From: an uncultured Clostridia bacterium
GTDB lineage: Bacteria > Bacillota > Clostridia > Christensenellales > Borkfalkiaceae
Reading direction: 5' to 3'
Assembly: GCA_947175325.1 (NCBI GenBank)
Contig: CAMWME010000005.1
Coordinates: 20,960 to 84,959 of the forward strand
DNA: 64,000 nucleotides
Part shown: positions 28,686 through 38,080 of the stretch, piece after piece
Layout of the letters: the number at the start of each line of letters is the position of its first letter
How positions within the stretch are numbered: position 1 is the stretch's first letter
The notes under the pieces: generated by a model
What the model was told of the DNA's origin: nothing
The model's input: the letters and a program-made list of their open reading frames with translations, nothing else
The model's database searches: none
Position numbers and translations under genes: made by a program

Positions 28686-29120
28686 TTAAAGCTCCTTTAC
28701 CATGACGAGGCAGTCCTCTCCGTCGGAGTAGTAGCGCGTTCTTGCGTACGCGCCTTTAAAGCCGCTTTTGAGGTACAGCTCCATGGCGATTGAATTGGAT
28801 ACGCGCACTTCCAAAAAAACTTTTTCCGCGCCGAGAGAGGCCGCCGTTTTTGTAAGCTCGGAAATTATCGCCGTTCCCACACCGCTGTGGCGGTAGGGTT
28901 CGGTTACGGCAACGTTGGCAATATCTGCAGTGCCCGCGGCAACCGTTATGCCGCCGTAGCCGATAATTTCTCCCCCGTCCTCTGCAAGCACGCCGTGAAA
29001 GCTTTCGCTTTCGAAGCTTGAAGCAAGCATCTTAAAGCTCCACGGTTCTAAGGGGAAGCACTCCGTCTCAATTTGGGATATGCGGAGTATATCCTTATAT
29101 TCCCACTTTCTTATTTTCAC
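28686..29120 (-). CDS. rimI: Ribosomal protein S18-alanine N-acetyltransferase
   Basis: VTEPYRHSGVGTAIISELTKTAASLGAEKVFLEVRVSNSIAMELYLKSGF; adjacent to tsaB. Confidence 0.92.
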   Translation of the reverse strand: MKIRKWEYKDILRISQIETECFPLEPWSFKMLASSFESESFHGVLAEDGGEIIGYGGITVAAGTADIANVAVTEPYRHSGVGTAIISELTKTAASLGAEKVFLEVRVSNSIAMELYLKSGFKGAYARTRYYSDGEDCLVMVKEL

Positions 29121-29712
29121 AAAGCGCCTCCTCCGCTTGACTTTTGCGAACGTAAAGCGCGTGCATATCGTTTGAAAGTTCGCCGCACTTTAAAGCCGCA
29201 TTCATCAAGCAGTTTTTTACTTCGAGTTTGTTGTAGTTTTTAAACGGCAAGTCTTCGAAACCGAACAAAGGCGCGGGCAAAGCCGCAACCTCTTCTTCGG
29301 AAAGATACGAAGGCTTGAAGCAAACTTTTCCTTCCTCGTATCCGCAGACGTAATAGTGCGCGTGCGCCGCGTCGATTACGACGAACGACTTTTTACTGTT
29401 GACATTATATGCAATAAGGTCGAACGCGGTGAGGGGCTTTAAGGGCTTATTTGCAGCGAGTGCAAAGCCCTTTGCCGTGGCAATGCCTATCCTTATACCC
29501 GTAAACGAGCCCGGCCCCGTTACCGCAGCGAAAAAGTCGCACTCTTGCGGGGTGAGGGCAATTTCATTTAAAGCCTTATCTATTTCGTCCATTAAAACGA
29601 CGGAATGCTGCATGGCGCAGTCGGGCAAGTGCCGTAAAACGGACTTATCCCCCTTTTGCGCGTAGACGGTTAAATGGCGTGAAGAAGTGTCAATTGCAAG
29701 AAAATCAGTCAT
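29095..29712 (-). CDS. tsaB: tRNA t6A biosynthesis protein TsaB
   Basis: FLAIDTSSRHLTV; AVTGPGSFTGIRIGIATAKGFA. Confidence 0.96.
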   Translation of the reverse strand: MTDFLAIDTSSRHLTVYAQKGDKSVLRHLPDCAMQHSVVLMDEIDKALNEIALTPQECDFFAAVTGPGSFTGIRIGIATAKGFALAANKPLKPLTAFDLIAYNVNSKKSFVVIDAAHAHYYVCGYEEGKVCFKPSYLSEEEVAALPAPLFGFEDLPFKNYNKLEVKNCLMNAALKCGELSNDMHALYVRKSQAEEALCENKKVGI

Positions 29713-30106
29713 AAATTATCTTTCTTTTACCCTCCTCAAGCTTTTCTATTGTTACGGTTTTATAAGCTTCGGGCAGAACCTCTTTGATATTTTCCGCCCA
29801 CTCGATAACGCAAATACCGCCCGCGTAGAAATAATCGGTAAGCCCAAGCCCTTCCGCTTGCGCGCCGCTTTGTAAACGGTAGCAGTCGAAATGATACAGC
29901 TTGCCCGAATAGTCGTTCATATATGCGTAAGTGGGGCTGAGGATTTCTTCTTCTATCCCAAGCCCCTTGGCAACACCCTTACAAAAGACGGTTTTGCCCG
30001 CGCCCATTTCACCGTTTAAAACGACTACCGCGCCATTTTTTATTGTTTTTGCGTAATTTTCCCCGAAACTAATCGTTTCTTCGGGGCTGTTTGAAATAAA
30101 AACCAT
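29705..30106 (-). CDS. tsaE: tRNA t6A biosynthesis ATPase TsaE
   Basis: VVLNGEMGAGKTVFCKGVAKGLG; SPTYAYMNDYSG; HFDCYRL. Confidence 0.97.
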   Translation of the reverse strand: MVFISNSPEETISFGENYAKTIKNGAVVVLNGEMGAGKTVFCKGVAKGLGIEEEILSPTYAYMNDYSGKLYHFDCYRLQSGAQAEGLGLTDYFYAGGICVIEWAENIKEVLPEAYKTVTIEKLEEGKRKIIYD

Positions 30107-30273
30107 AATTTTTACAGCAATATAATACCATAAAAAAAATTATTGTAAAAGGATTTACGGGAAAAATTTTTCAGTTAATTTTTGCAACCGGATTTAAACT
30201 AATTGTTGCTTTTTGCAAACAATTATATTACAATGTTTAAGTAATAGTTACTCACGATAATTAGAGGTGGATT

Positions 30274-31416
30274 ATGAAAAAGTTCATTAAATACGTGCTT
30301 ATCACGTTATCCGCTATATCAATTTTGGCGGCTTGTTTTGCCTTCTTAGGCTGCAACGACAACCAAGAAGAGCAAGGAAAGCAAGAAGAAGAAACATTCG
30401 TTGATTATACGTTGAACAGCTTAGTCTGTTGGGTCAGCGGACAAGACGTAATATACGTAGATGCTAACAATATGACCTCTACCGATCACTTCAATTACGA
30501 CGCAATAATTCAGTCGTATGGTACTAAGGTAAGTATATCGGAAAAGGAAATCGAGTTTGTGAACGGCACCGTTTTATCTTATTACGGAAAAACGGGTTAT
30601 CTGCTTGATGACGAAAGAGTTGTCTTCTTTGAACCCGCGTTGGAGCAGACCTTCAACTACGCAAGGCTTTCAAACGGAGTATTCCTTTTCGGTATTCAAA
30701 TTGAAGTTTCGGGAATGACGGTAACCTATTATTTTGAATACTATTCCCCTAACGCAATCACTCCTACCTATCAAGTAAAGTTTGACAGTCAAGGCGGAAG
30801 CATCGTTGCCCCCATAACCATCTTAAAGGGCTATGCGGCAACAAAGCCCACCAACCCCACAAAGACGGGTTACACTTTCGTCGGATGGTATATAGATGAG
30901 AAATGTACCGTTGCATGGAATTTTTCAACTAAAATTTATATGGATACCGTTTTGTATGCAAAATGGAGTGCTAACTATAACGACGTTAAGTTTAATTCAA
31001 ACGGCGGAACAAACGTCAATACGTGGTGGATAAAAACGGGTGATACGGTTCCGAAGCCTTCCGACCCCACAAAGACGGGCTATACCTTTGCGGGGTGGTA
31101 TGCGGATAGTTTTTTAAAGACCCCTTACGACTTTTCTACGGAAGTAAACAGTGATATGACTTTATACGCAAAGTGGACGCCTAAAACTTATACTATCACT
31201 TTCGACGCGAACGGCGGTACTTGCAGCGTTCAGACAAAGACTGTAACCTTCGACACGAGAATAAGTCTTCCCACGCCCACTGCGCCGGAAGGCAAGAAAT
31301 TTGATGGCTGGTTCTATGCAGACGACAATGGCTACGGGCATTGGTTTGAGTCCGGCAGCATGTATTACGATGTTCCGTATTCTATAACTCTACACGCGGT
31401 GTGGACTAACATTTAA
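30274..31416 (+). CDS. Lipoprotein with three C-terminal InlB-type beta-grasp repeats
   Basis: Lipobox FLGC; repeats of the type VKFDSQGG..PTNPTKTGYTFVGWYID......LYAKW. Confidence 0.9.
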   Translation: MKKFIKYVLITLSAISILAACFAFLGCNDNQEEQGKQEEETFVDYTLNSLVCWVSGQDVIYVDANNMTSTDHFNYDAIIQSYGTKVSISEKEIEFVNGTVLSYYGKTGYLLDDERVVFFEPALEQTFNYARLSNGVFLFGIQIEVSGMTVTYYFEYYSPNAITPTYQVKFDSQGGSIVAPITILKGYAATKPTNPTKTGYTFVGWYIDEKCTVAWNFSTKIYMDTVLYAKWSANYNDVKFNSNGGTNVNTWWIKTGDTVPKPSDPTKTGYTFAGWYADSFLKTPYDFSTEVNSDMTLYAKWTPKTYTITFDANGGTCSVQTKTVTFDTRISLPTPTAPEGKKFDGWFYADDNGYGHWFESGSMYYDVPYSITLHAVWTNI

Positions 31417-31497
31417 TAATTAATTACATCGTCATAGCCGTTACTTGCAAACGCTTGTCGTACCGCAAGTAATGTTTTGGAACTTACTAAATATTAC

Positions 31498-31526
31498 TTG
31501 ACACGCACGAACGGCGTAGCTATAAT
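31498..31526 (+). promoter_or_regulatory. Consensus sigma-A promoter of the FMN riboswitch-ribU transcript
   Basis: TTGACA (31498-31503), 17 bp, TATAAT (31521-31526). Confidence 0.9.
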
Positions 31527-31544
31527 TAAATTACAATTTAAAGT

Positions 31545-31658
31545 TGTTCTTTGGGGCGGGGTGCAATTCCCCACCGGCAGTATAGTCTGCGAAGAGCGTT
31601 CGCTCCCGAACGGGTGAAATTCCCGTACCGACGGTAAAGTCCGGATGATAAAAGAACT
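31545..31658 (+). ncRNA. FMN riboswitch (RFN element)
   Basis: GGGGCGGGGTGCAATTCCCCACCGGCAGTATAGTCTGCGAAGAG...GAACGGGTGAAATTCCCGTACCGACGGTAAAGTCCGGATGATAAAAGAA. Confidence 0.98.
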
Positions 31659-31680
31659 GTAAAGCGGTTTTCGTTTTATT

Positions 31681-31709
31681 GCGCCCCGAATTTTCGGGGC
31701 GTATTTTTA
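31681..31709 (+). terminator. Riboswitch expression-platform terminator
   Basis: cgccccgaattttcggggcgtattttt. Confidence 0.88.
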
Positions 31710-31751
31710 TGCAAAGAACGGCTTGAAAATAATTTTTTGAGAGGTTTACGT

Positions 31752-32435
31752 ATGGAAGAAAACGAAGAAATGCATCAAGTAACCAAGCCGAAAAACAAAA
31801 TCGGCGAAGCGTTCAAAAACTATTTTACTGCAACCAGAATGGCGTATCTTGCGGTATTTACCGCGCTTGCCTACGTTTTGTATATGCCGTTTTTAGAGTT
31901 CCCTATTATCCCCGCCGTACCGTTTTTGAAAGTGGATTTTTCAAACTCATTCGTGATGATTTCGGGGTTTGCTCTTGGGCCCGTTGCGGGTGTCGTCGTG
32001 GGCGTGTTGAAAGAGATTTTACACGCGCTGACTTTCTCACAAACGGTTGGCGTCGGCGAGCTTGCAAATATTACGATTATGCTGCCCTACGTGCTTATTC
32101 CCTCAATAGTCTACAAAAAGCGCAAGGGAATTAAGGCAGTAATAATTTCACTCGTTATAGGTTGCGTGTGCCAAGTTGTTTGGTCGATACCTACTAACTA
32201 TCTTTTAACATTCCCCTTCTTTTTAATTGCTTACGCGGGTGCGCCCGACTGGGCAACGGGAATGGACTTCTATTTAAGCGTTTGGTATTGGGCGGTGCTT
32301 TTCAACTTCGTTAAAACGGTATTAATTACGATAGCCGTGCTCATTTTGTACAAGCCTTTATCCAAGCTTATTAAAATAACCAACGCCAAATTCAACGCTT
32401 TAAAATCAAAGAAAAAGCAAGAAAAAAATCAATAG
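31752..32435 (+). CDS. ribU: ECF transporter riboflavin-specific S component
   Basis: TRMAYLAVFTALAYVLYMPFLEFPIIPAVPFLKVDFSNSFVMISGFALGPVAGVVVGVLKE; under an FMN riboswitch. Confidence 0.93.
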   Translation: MEENEEMHQVTKPKNKIGEAFKNYFTATRMAYLAVFTALAYVLYMPFLEFPIIPAVPFLKVDFSNSFVMISGFALGPVAGVVVGVLKEILHALTFSQTVGVGELANITIMLPYVLIPSIVYKKRKGIKAVIISLVIGCVCQVVWSIPTNYLLTFPFFLIAYAGAPDWATGMDFYLSVWYWAVLFNFVKTVLITIAVLILYKPLSKLIKITNAKFNALKSKKKQEKNQ

Positions 32436-32469
32436 ACCCCCACATATGCTTGAAATAACGCTATTTTTA

Positions 32470-32510
32470 TAAAAGCGGCGGCGCATTTTATGCGCCGCCG
32501 CTTTTAACTT
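32470..32510. terminator. Bidirectional intrinsic terminator
   Basis: aaaagcggcggcgcattttatgcgccgccgctttt. Confidence 0.85.
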
Positions 32511-32512
32511 TT

Positions 32513-32824
32513 TTAAAGATTTTTTGAAAGAAACTCGTCCATTTCGGACTTAGAAGTATACCCCAAACTGCTATCGGCAAGCTCTCCGTTTTTAAACACC
32601 CCGACGAGGGGAATCGAAGTTACGCCGTAGCGGGCGGCAAGCTCAAAATTGTTATCAATATCAACCTTTACGAACACGGCTTTATCGGAATACTTCTCAG
32701 CCGCTCCCTCCATTACGGGTGCAAGCATTTTGCAAGGTCCGCACCACGTTGCGTAAAAATCGCAAACCACGGGTTTCTCGCCTTTTAACAGTTCGTCAAA
32801 GCGAGCAACGTCAATACTTTCCAT
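32513..32824 (-). CDS. trxA: Thioredoxin
   Basis: VVCDFYATWCGPCKMLAPVME; GVTSIPLVGVFKNGE. Confidence 0.97.
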   Translation of the reverse strand: MESIDVARFDELLKGEKPVVCDFYATWCGPCKMLAPVMEGAAEKYSDKAVFVKVDIDNNFELAARYGVTSIPLVGVFKNGELADSSLGYTSKSEMDEFLSKNL

Positions 32825-34083
32825 TATTTATCCTCCTTGCATAAGTATGAGTAAAGTTCAGCGATTTTAACCGCGGAAGTCGTTCCGTCAGACATTTTTT
32901 TGACGTTTAAAACGCTGCTTTCAAGCTCGCTTTCGCCTATTACGGCAACGAACTTTGCGCCCGTTTTATCGGCGTATTTTAACTGCGCCTTTACGCTTCT
33001 TTGCATATGGTCGACTTCGGCGCACACGCCGTTGCCCCTTAAACCCGCCGCAATTTTAAAGGCTTGCGCCCTTGATTTTTCGTCCATTCCCGCCAAATAA
33101 ATAAGCGGAACGCTATCTTCGGGGAAGGGTACGCCCGTGTTTTCCATTAAAAGAAGAAGTCGCTCTATTCCCGCAGCAAAGCCTATCGCGGGAAGGGGAT
33201 TGCCGCCAAGCTCCGACAAAAGTCCGTCGTATCTACCGCCGCCGCACACCGTGCCTTGCGAGCCTATTTCAGTAGAAACGAACTCGAAAACGGTGCGTGA
33301 ATAATAGTCTAGACCCCTTACTATGTTGGAGTTAACGGTATACTCGAGCCCTTCGGCGTCCAAAAGCGAGCGTACGCCGTCAAAGTGTTTTTTGCAGTCG
33401 TCGCAAAGATAATCGGTGATTTTGGGTGCGCCTTTTGCAATGTTTTTGCACTTTTCTTCCTTGCAGTCAAGCATTCTCAAAGGGTTTTTATCAAACCTTG
33501 AACGGCAGTTTGCACACATTTCTTCAAGGTGCGGTGCAAAGTAATTTTTAAGCGCTTTATTATATTCGTTGCGGCATATGCGGCACCCAATCGAATTTAT
33601 TTCGAGTTTTACGCCCTTAATTTTCAGCTTGTCCAAAAAGGACGAAGCGGCAAAAATAACCTCCGCATCGGTTTCGGGAGAGGACGAGCCGAACACCTCG
33701 ATACCGAACTGGTGGAACTCCCTAAGCCTTCCCGCTTGCGGGTTTTCATAACGGAACGCGGGCGTGATATAAAAAGTTTTGACGGGCATAGGTGAGCTTG
33801 CAAGACCGTTCTCAATGAACATTCTTGCAACGCCCGCAGTACCTTCGGGCTTTAAGGTCATTGACCTTCCGCCTTTATCCTCGAAGGTGTACATCTCTTT
33901 GTTTACGACGTCCGTTGTTTCACCCACGCCGCGCTTGAAAAGCTCGGTATGCTCGAAGGTCGGGGTGCGTACTTCTTTAAGGTTAAAGACGCGCGCAACC
34001 TCCCGCGCGGTTTCCTCTACGTATTGCCATTTATAAGATTGGTTGGGCAGAACGTCCTTCGTGCCCCTAGGTACGTTAATCAT
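32824..34083 (-). CDS. hisS: Histidyl-tRNA synthetase
   Basis: PRGTKDVLPNQSYKWQYVE; VRTPTFEHTELFKRGVGETTDVVNKEMYTFEDKGGR; VRGLDYYSRTVFEF. Confidence 0.98.
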   Translation of the reverse strand: MINVPRGTKDVLPNQSYKWQYVEETAREVARVFNLKEVRTPTFEHTELFKRGVGETTDVVNKEMYTFEDKGGRSMTLKPEGTAGVARMFIENGLASSPMPVKTFYITPAFRYENPQAGRLREFHQFGIEVFGSSSPETDAEVIFAASSFLDKLKIKGVKLEINSIGCRICRNEYNKALKNYFAPHLEEMCANCRSRFDKNPLRMLDCKEEKCKNIAKGAPKITDYLCDDCKKHFDGVRSLLDAEGLEYTVNSNIVRGLDYYSRTVFEFVSTEIGSQGTVCGGGRYDGLLSELGGNPLPAIGFAAGIERLLLLMENTGVPFPEDSVPLIYLAGMDEKSRAQAFKIAAGLRGNGVCAEVDHMQRSVKAQLKYADKTGAKFVAVIGESELESSVLNVKKMSDGTTSAVKIAELYSYLCKEDK

Positions 34084-34099
34084 AATTAAACCTTCATCT

Positions 34100-35374
34100 T
34101 TAATTATTTACAGTTATGCCGAAGTATTTATCCAACGCGGCAATTGCGTCCTCGTGGTCCCATTCGGCAGCCTTCTTCCACAGCTCTTTTGCCTTCTGCT
34201 TGTCGCTTTCAACGCCCTTGCCGAAAAAGTAGCACACGCCAAGCTTATACCAAGAAATTGAATCGCCGCCCAAGTTTTTCTCGGAGGTTTCTTCAATAAG
34301 CATTTCAAAAGCCTTTTTTTCGTCCTTTTCTACGCCTATACCTTCAAGATAGCAATCAATAAGCTCTTGTCTTGACAAGATATTGTCTGCCTTTTTAAAG
34401 TATTCTACGGCCCTCTTTTCGTCTTTTGATACGCTTTCGCCGTTCAAATAGCACAGCCCTAAGCCGTACAGCCCCATACTGTCACCGAGCTCGGCGTGCT
34501 TTGAAAACAGCTCGAAAGCCTTATTTACGTCTTTTTCGAAGACTTCGCCGTGCATAAGCCTAAAAGCTACGGCAACTTCGGCTTGGGTATAACCCGCCGC
34601 TATCGCCTTATCGAACCAGCTTTTTATCTCGGCGGGGTCGGCGTCCATTCTCTCGTACTCTAATGCGATAGCGTAAAAAGCCTTTGCCTCGTCCATTTCG
34701 GCGGCTTTTTTGTACCAAGCAATCGCGTTCTCTCTGTCACCGTCCATTGAATAATGCTGCGCGACTTGCAAAATATCGTCCAAATCGCCCGATGCCTCAG
34801 CCGCTTTTGCAAGCCACTTTAACGCGTTCTCTTCGTCCTCATACCCAAGCGCGTACACAAGCGAAACTGATTTCATAAAATCAACGTTGCCCTTTTCGGC
34901 AAGCGGAAGATAATATTTTAAAGCCTTTTCGGGGTCCTCTTCAATGACCGGCGTGCCGGTGTCGCGACCGTAATTATATATATCGCCAAGCTTTTGCATA
35001 GCTTCTTCGTGTTCTTGCGCGGCAGCTTTTTCAAACCATTCTATCGCTAAGTCGTTTTGCTCGTAATCGTAATCGCAACCGACCTCGTACTGCGCTTGTG
35101 CATAGCCGAGCTCGGCTGATTTTTTAACGAGTTCTTCCGAAAGAATAATATCTCTGTCAACGCCGTCGCCTTCTTTGTACTTTAATGCAAGCTCGTAAAC
35201 GCCCTCGCCGTCAAGCCCGACGCAAAGCTGATTTGCGTATTCTTCCTTTTTTTCTCGGTAACTGCGGGAATCGCTTCCGCCCCTTTTTCTACGGCAGATA
35301 AAGAATAACGCGATAATTACGCCCACCGCGCACGCACAAAAACCGCAAGTAAATATTATCTCAAAAGTATCCAT
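34100..35374 (-). CDS. Membrane-anchored Sel1/TPR-like repeat protein
   Basis: N-terminal TM then repeats such as YGLGLCYLNGESVSKDEKRAVEYFKKA and YKLGVCYFFGKGVESDKQKAKELWKKAA. Confidence 0.93.
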   Translation of the reverse strand: MDTFEIIFTCGFCACAVGVIIALFFICRRKRGGSDSRSYREKKEEYANQLCVGLDGEGVYELALKYKEGDGVDRDIILSEELVKKSAELGYAQAQYEVGCDYDYEQNDLAIEWFEKAAAQEHEEAMQKLGDIYNYGRDTGTPVIEEDPEKALKYYLPLAEKGNVDFMKSVSLVYALGYEDEENALKWLAKAAEASGDLDDILQVAQHYSMDGDRENAIAWYKKAAEMDEAKAFYAIALEYERMDADPAEIKSWFDKAIAAGYTQAEVAVAFRLMHGEVFEKDVNKAFELFSKHAELGDSMGLYGLGLCYLNGESVSKDEKRAVEYFKKADNILSRQELIDCYLEGIGVEKDEKKAFEMLIEETSEKNLGGDSISWYKLGVCYFFGKGVESDKQKAKELWKKAAEWDHEDAIAALDKYFGITVNN

Positions 35375-35419
35375 TTTTACGATAGACCCCCATATATGCC
35401 TTAAATAACGGTATTTTCG

Positions 35420-36730
35420 TTATAAAACGTACTTCTTTAAATCACGGTTTTTAATTATATTTTCAAGGTGCTCTTCAACGTACTTTTCGTTGACTTCAAC
35501 GGGGATTACGGGGTAATCGTTGCCGCCCGCGTTGTAAGAAATATCTTCTAAAAGATACTCCATAACGGTGTGAAGGCGTCTCGCGCCGATGTCCTCGGAA
35601 GTGTTGTTGATATCCTCCGAAACCTCGGCGATTTTTTCAATTGCATCCTTAGTAAAGTGCAAGTCGATATTGTCAACCGCAAGCAACGCCGAATACTGAG
35701 TGGTAATAGCGTTCTGGGGCTGAGTGAGAATATTGACGAAGTCTTCCTTTGTAAGGCTTTTAAGCTCGACTTGAATGGGGAATCTTCCTTGAAGCTCGGG
35801 GATTAAATCCTCCACCTTTGAAACGTGGAAAGCACCCGCCGCGATAAACAAAATATAGTCGGTTTTTACGGGCCCGTATTTAGTCATTACGGTGCAGCCC
35901 TCGACGATGGGAAGAATGTCGCGCTGAACGCCCTCGCGCGAAACGTCCGCGCCGTGGTTGCCCTTGCCCGCAATTTTGTCAATTTCGTCGATAAAGATAA
36001 TTCCGTCGTTCTCCGCACGGCGCAAAGCCTCTGCATTGACGGCGTCGTTGTCGATAAGCTTATCCGCTTCTTCGGCGATGATAAGGTTCTTCGCCTCTTT
36101 TACGGTAATCTTGCGCTTCTTTTTCTTGTTCATTCCTATGCCGCTGAAAATGGAGCCCAAGTCAATTGCCGCGCCGCTGCCGGGGGATAATTCCAACGGC
36201 TTGGGTATATCGTCAACTTCTATCTCGATTACGGCGTTGTCGTGCTTGCCGGCATGAATTTCTTCAACCAGCTTGTCCTCGAATACGGCTTTTGCCGTTT
36301 CACCGCGCTCATCCTTCTTGACTTCCGCAAGAACTTTTGCGATGCGCCTTTCGGCAACTGCAGTCGCCTTATAGCTTACTTCCGCCGTCTTTTCCTCTTT
36401 TACGAGGCGGATAGCGCACTCTGCAAGGTCGCGCACCATACTCTCGACGTCGCGCCCTACGTAGCCCACTTCGGTGTACTTGGTCGCCTCAACCTTAATA
36501 AAAGGCGCTTTTACGAGCTTTGCAAGTCTTCTTGCAATTTCGGTTTTGCCGACGCCCGTGGGGCCCTTCATTATAATGTTTTTGGGCGTAATCTCGTCTT
36601 GTAATGCGGGCGAAAGCTGACTGCGGCGGTAACGGTTACGAAGCGCTATTGCAACCGCCTTCTTCGCCTCGTCTTGCCCGATAATGTATTTGTTCAGTTC
36701 GTGTACTATCTGTTTAGGTGTCAAATCCAC
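35420..36730 (-). CDS. hslU: ATP-dependent protease ATPase subunit HslU (GTG start preferred over the 36799 ORF start)
   Basis: LTPKQIVHELNKYIIGQDEAKKAVAIALRNRYRR; GPTGVGKTEIARRLA; SD AAGGGGG upstream of GTG 36730. Confidence 0.95.
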   Translation of the reverse strand: MDLTPKQIVHELNKYIIGQDEAKKAVAIALRNRYRRSQLSPALQDEITPKNIIMKGPTGVGKTEIARRLAKLVKAPFIKVEATKYTEVGYVGRDVESMVRDLAECAIRLVKEEKTAEVSYKATAVAERRIAKVLAEVKKDERGETAKAVFEDKLVEEIHAGKHDNAVIEIEVDDIPKPLELSPGSGAAIDLGSIFSGIGMNKKKKRKITVKEAKNLIIAEEADKLIDNDAVNAEALRRAENDGIIFIDEIDKIAGKGNHGADVSREGVQRDILPIVEGCTVMTKYGPVKTDYILFIAAGAFHVSKVEDLIPELQGRFPIQVELKSLTKEDFVNILTQPQNAITTQYSALLAVDNIDLHFTKDAIEKIAEVSEDINNTSEDIGARRLHTVMEYLLEDISYNAGGNDYPVIPVEVNEKYVEEHLENIIKNRDLKKYVL

Positions 36731-36743
36731 TGCCGTTACCCCC

Positions 36744-37280
36744 TTATATGCACTCACATTTGATGTTATCATTGGTGAATACGCAGATTTCGCTTGCAAT
36801 TTTTAACGATTTTTTGGCGATGTCCGCGGCGGTGAAGTCGGTATTCTGATACAGTGCGCGCGCCGCCGCCAAAGCGTAGTTGCCGCCGCTGCCTATTGCC
36901 GCAATGCCGTCGTCCGGTTCGATTACTTCGCCGGTGCCCGAAACTATTAAAAGCGTGTCCTTATCGGCAACTATCATTAAAGCCTCTAACTTTCTTACGG
37001 CTTTATCCGAACGCCAAAGCTCGGCAAGCTCCACGGCCGAGCGCATAAGGTTGCCCGAGAATTTGTTGAGCATACCTTCGAACTTTTCACTCAAAGAAAA
37101 CGCGTCCGAAACCGAACCAGCAAAGCCCAAGATAACTTTGCCGCCGTAAATTCTTCTAACCTTCTGTGCGGAATTTTTGAAAATTACGCTTTCGCCCATG
37201 GTAACTTGTCCGTCGCCCGCGATAGCCGTTTCGCCGTTTCTTTTTACGGCGCAAATAGTAGTTGCGTGAAATTCTGTCAT
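36744..37280 (-). CDS. hslV: ATP-dependent protease subunit HslV
   Basis: [46 protein letters not shown]. Confidence 0.97.
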   Translation of the reverse strand: MTEFHATTICAVKRNGETAIAGDGQVTMGESVIFKNSAQKVRRIYGGKVILGFAGSVSDAFSLSEKFEGMLNKFSGNLMRSAVELAELWRSDKAVRKLEALMIVADKDTLLIVSGTGEVIEPDDGIAAIGSGGNYALAAARALYQNTDFTAADIAKKSLKIASEICVFTNDNIKCECI

Positions 37281-37348
37281 TTTAAAATCCTCTTTAAAAA
37301 CGTCTTATACTTTAATGTAAACTTTTTTGCGCCCGTTGAAACTAAATA

Positions 37349-38080
37349 TCAGAAACGTATTCTGTAACCAGTGAAATTCCATGTGAGCATTTTTGAATAT
37401 TTTAAAGCTTCTTTGGTAAATTCTTTTTTGTCTTTTACTAATAATTTGAAGTATTGGTCGTATTTAATGTTCGTGTCTTTATATCGTAAATAATTGTAAA
37501 TAGCGCAGTTCAACTTATACACCGCATGCTTTGAAGAGCCGGATATGAAATTTTTCCACGACTCATTTTGTTTGCATATTTCCATGACTGAGGTGATGTT
37601 GTAATCTATTTCCGGCACTTCACCATCTTGTGCAAACACCCACAAATCCATATTAACAGTTGAAGCAAGCTCAATAAAATTAAATGCAAGATGAGCTTTT
37701 TCAAAAGGTATAACACATTCGCCGAATACACCGTCGGTTTTAACTACGAAGCCCGCGTCGGTTATTATTCCCTTTTCCTTTAATATTTGTTCTGCATCTT
37801 CGAATGGCATTTCGCAAAATTCTTCTTCAAGCTGTGCCGCGCGTTCTTCAATAAACCGTTTGTGTAACTTGTTATCCACTAAAAAGAAAATCGCAAACCC
37901 TATGAAAAACAGCGCAAACGTGCTTATCATTACAGCGTATGTGATTACTTCTTCACCGTAAATACAGCCTATCGTTACCATAAGCGGAACGCCCAAAGCA
38001 AACCATAAAGCAAAAAACAAAACGAGTGCAAGATTTAATTTGTATAAGTACTTCGGCTGTTTTTTATTTAAACTTATCAT
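37349..38080 (-). CDS. Hypothetical protein with two N-terminal TM helices
   Basis: 243 aa, two hydrophobic N-terminal segments, no family recognised. Confidence 0.7.
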   Translation of the reverse strand: MISLNKKQPKYLYKLNLALVLFFALWFALGVPLMVTIGCIYGEEVITYAVMISTFALFFIGFAIFFLVDNKLHKRFIEERAAQLEEEFCEMPFEDAEQILKEKGIITDAGFVVKTDGVFGECVIPFEKAHLAFNFIELASTVNMDLWVFAQDGEVPEIDYNITSVMEICKQNESWKNFISGSSKHAVYKLNCAIYNYLRYKDTNIKYDQYFKLLVKDKKEFTKEALKYSKMLTWNFTGYRIRF

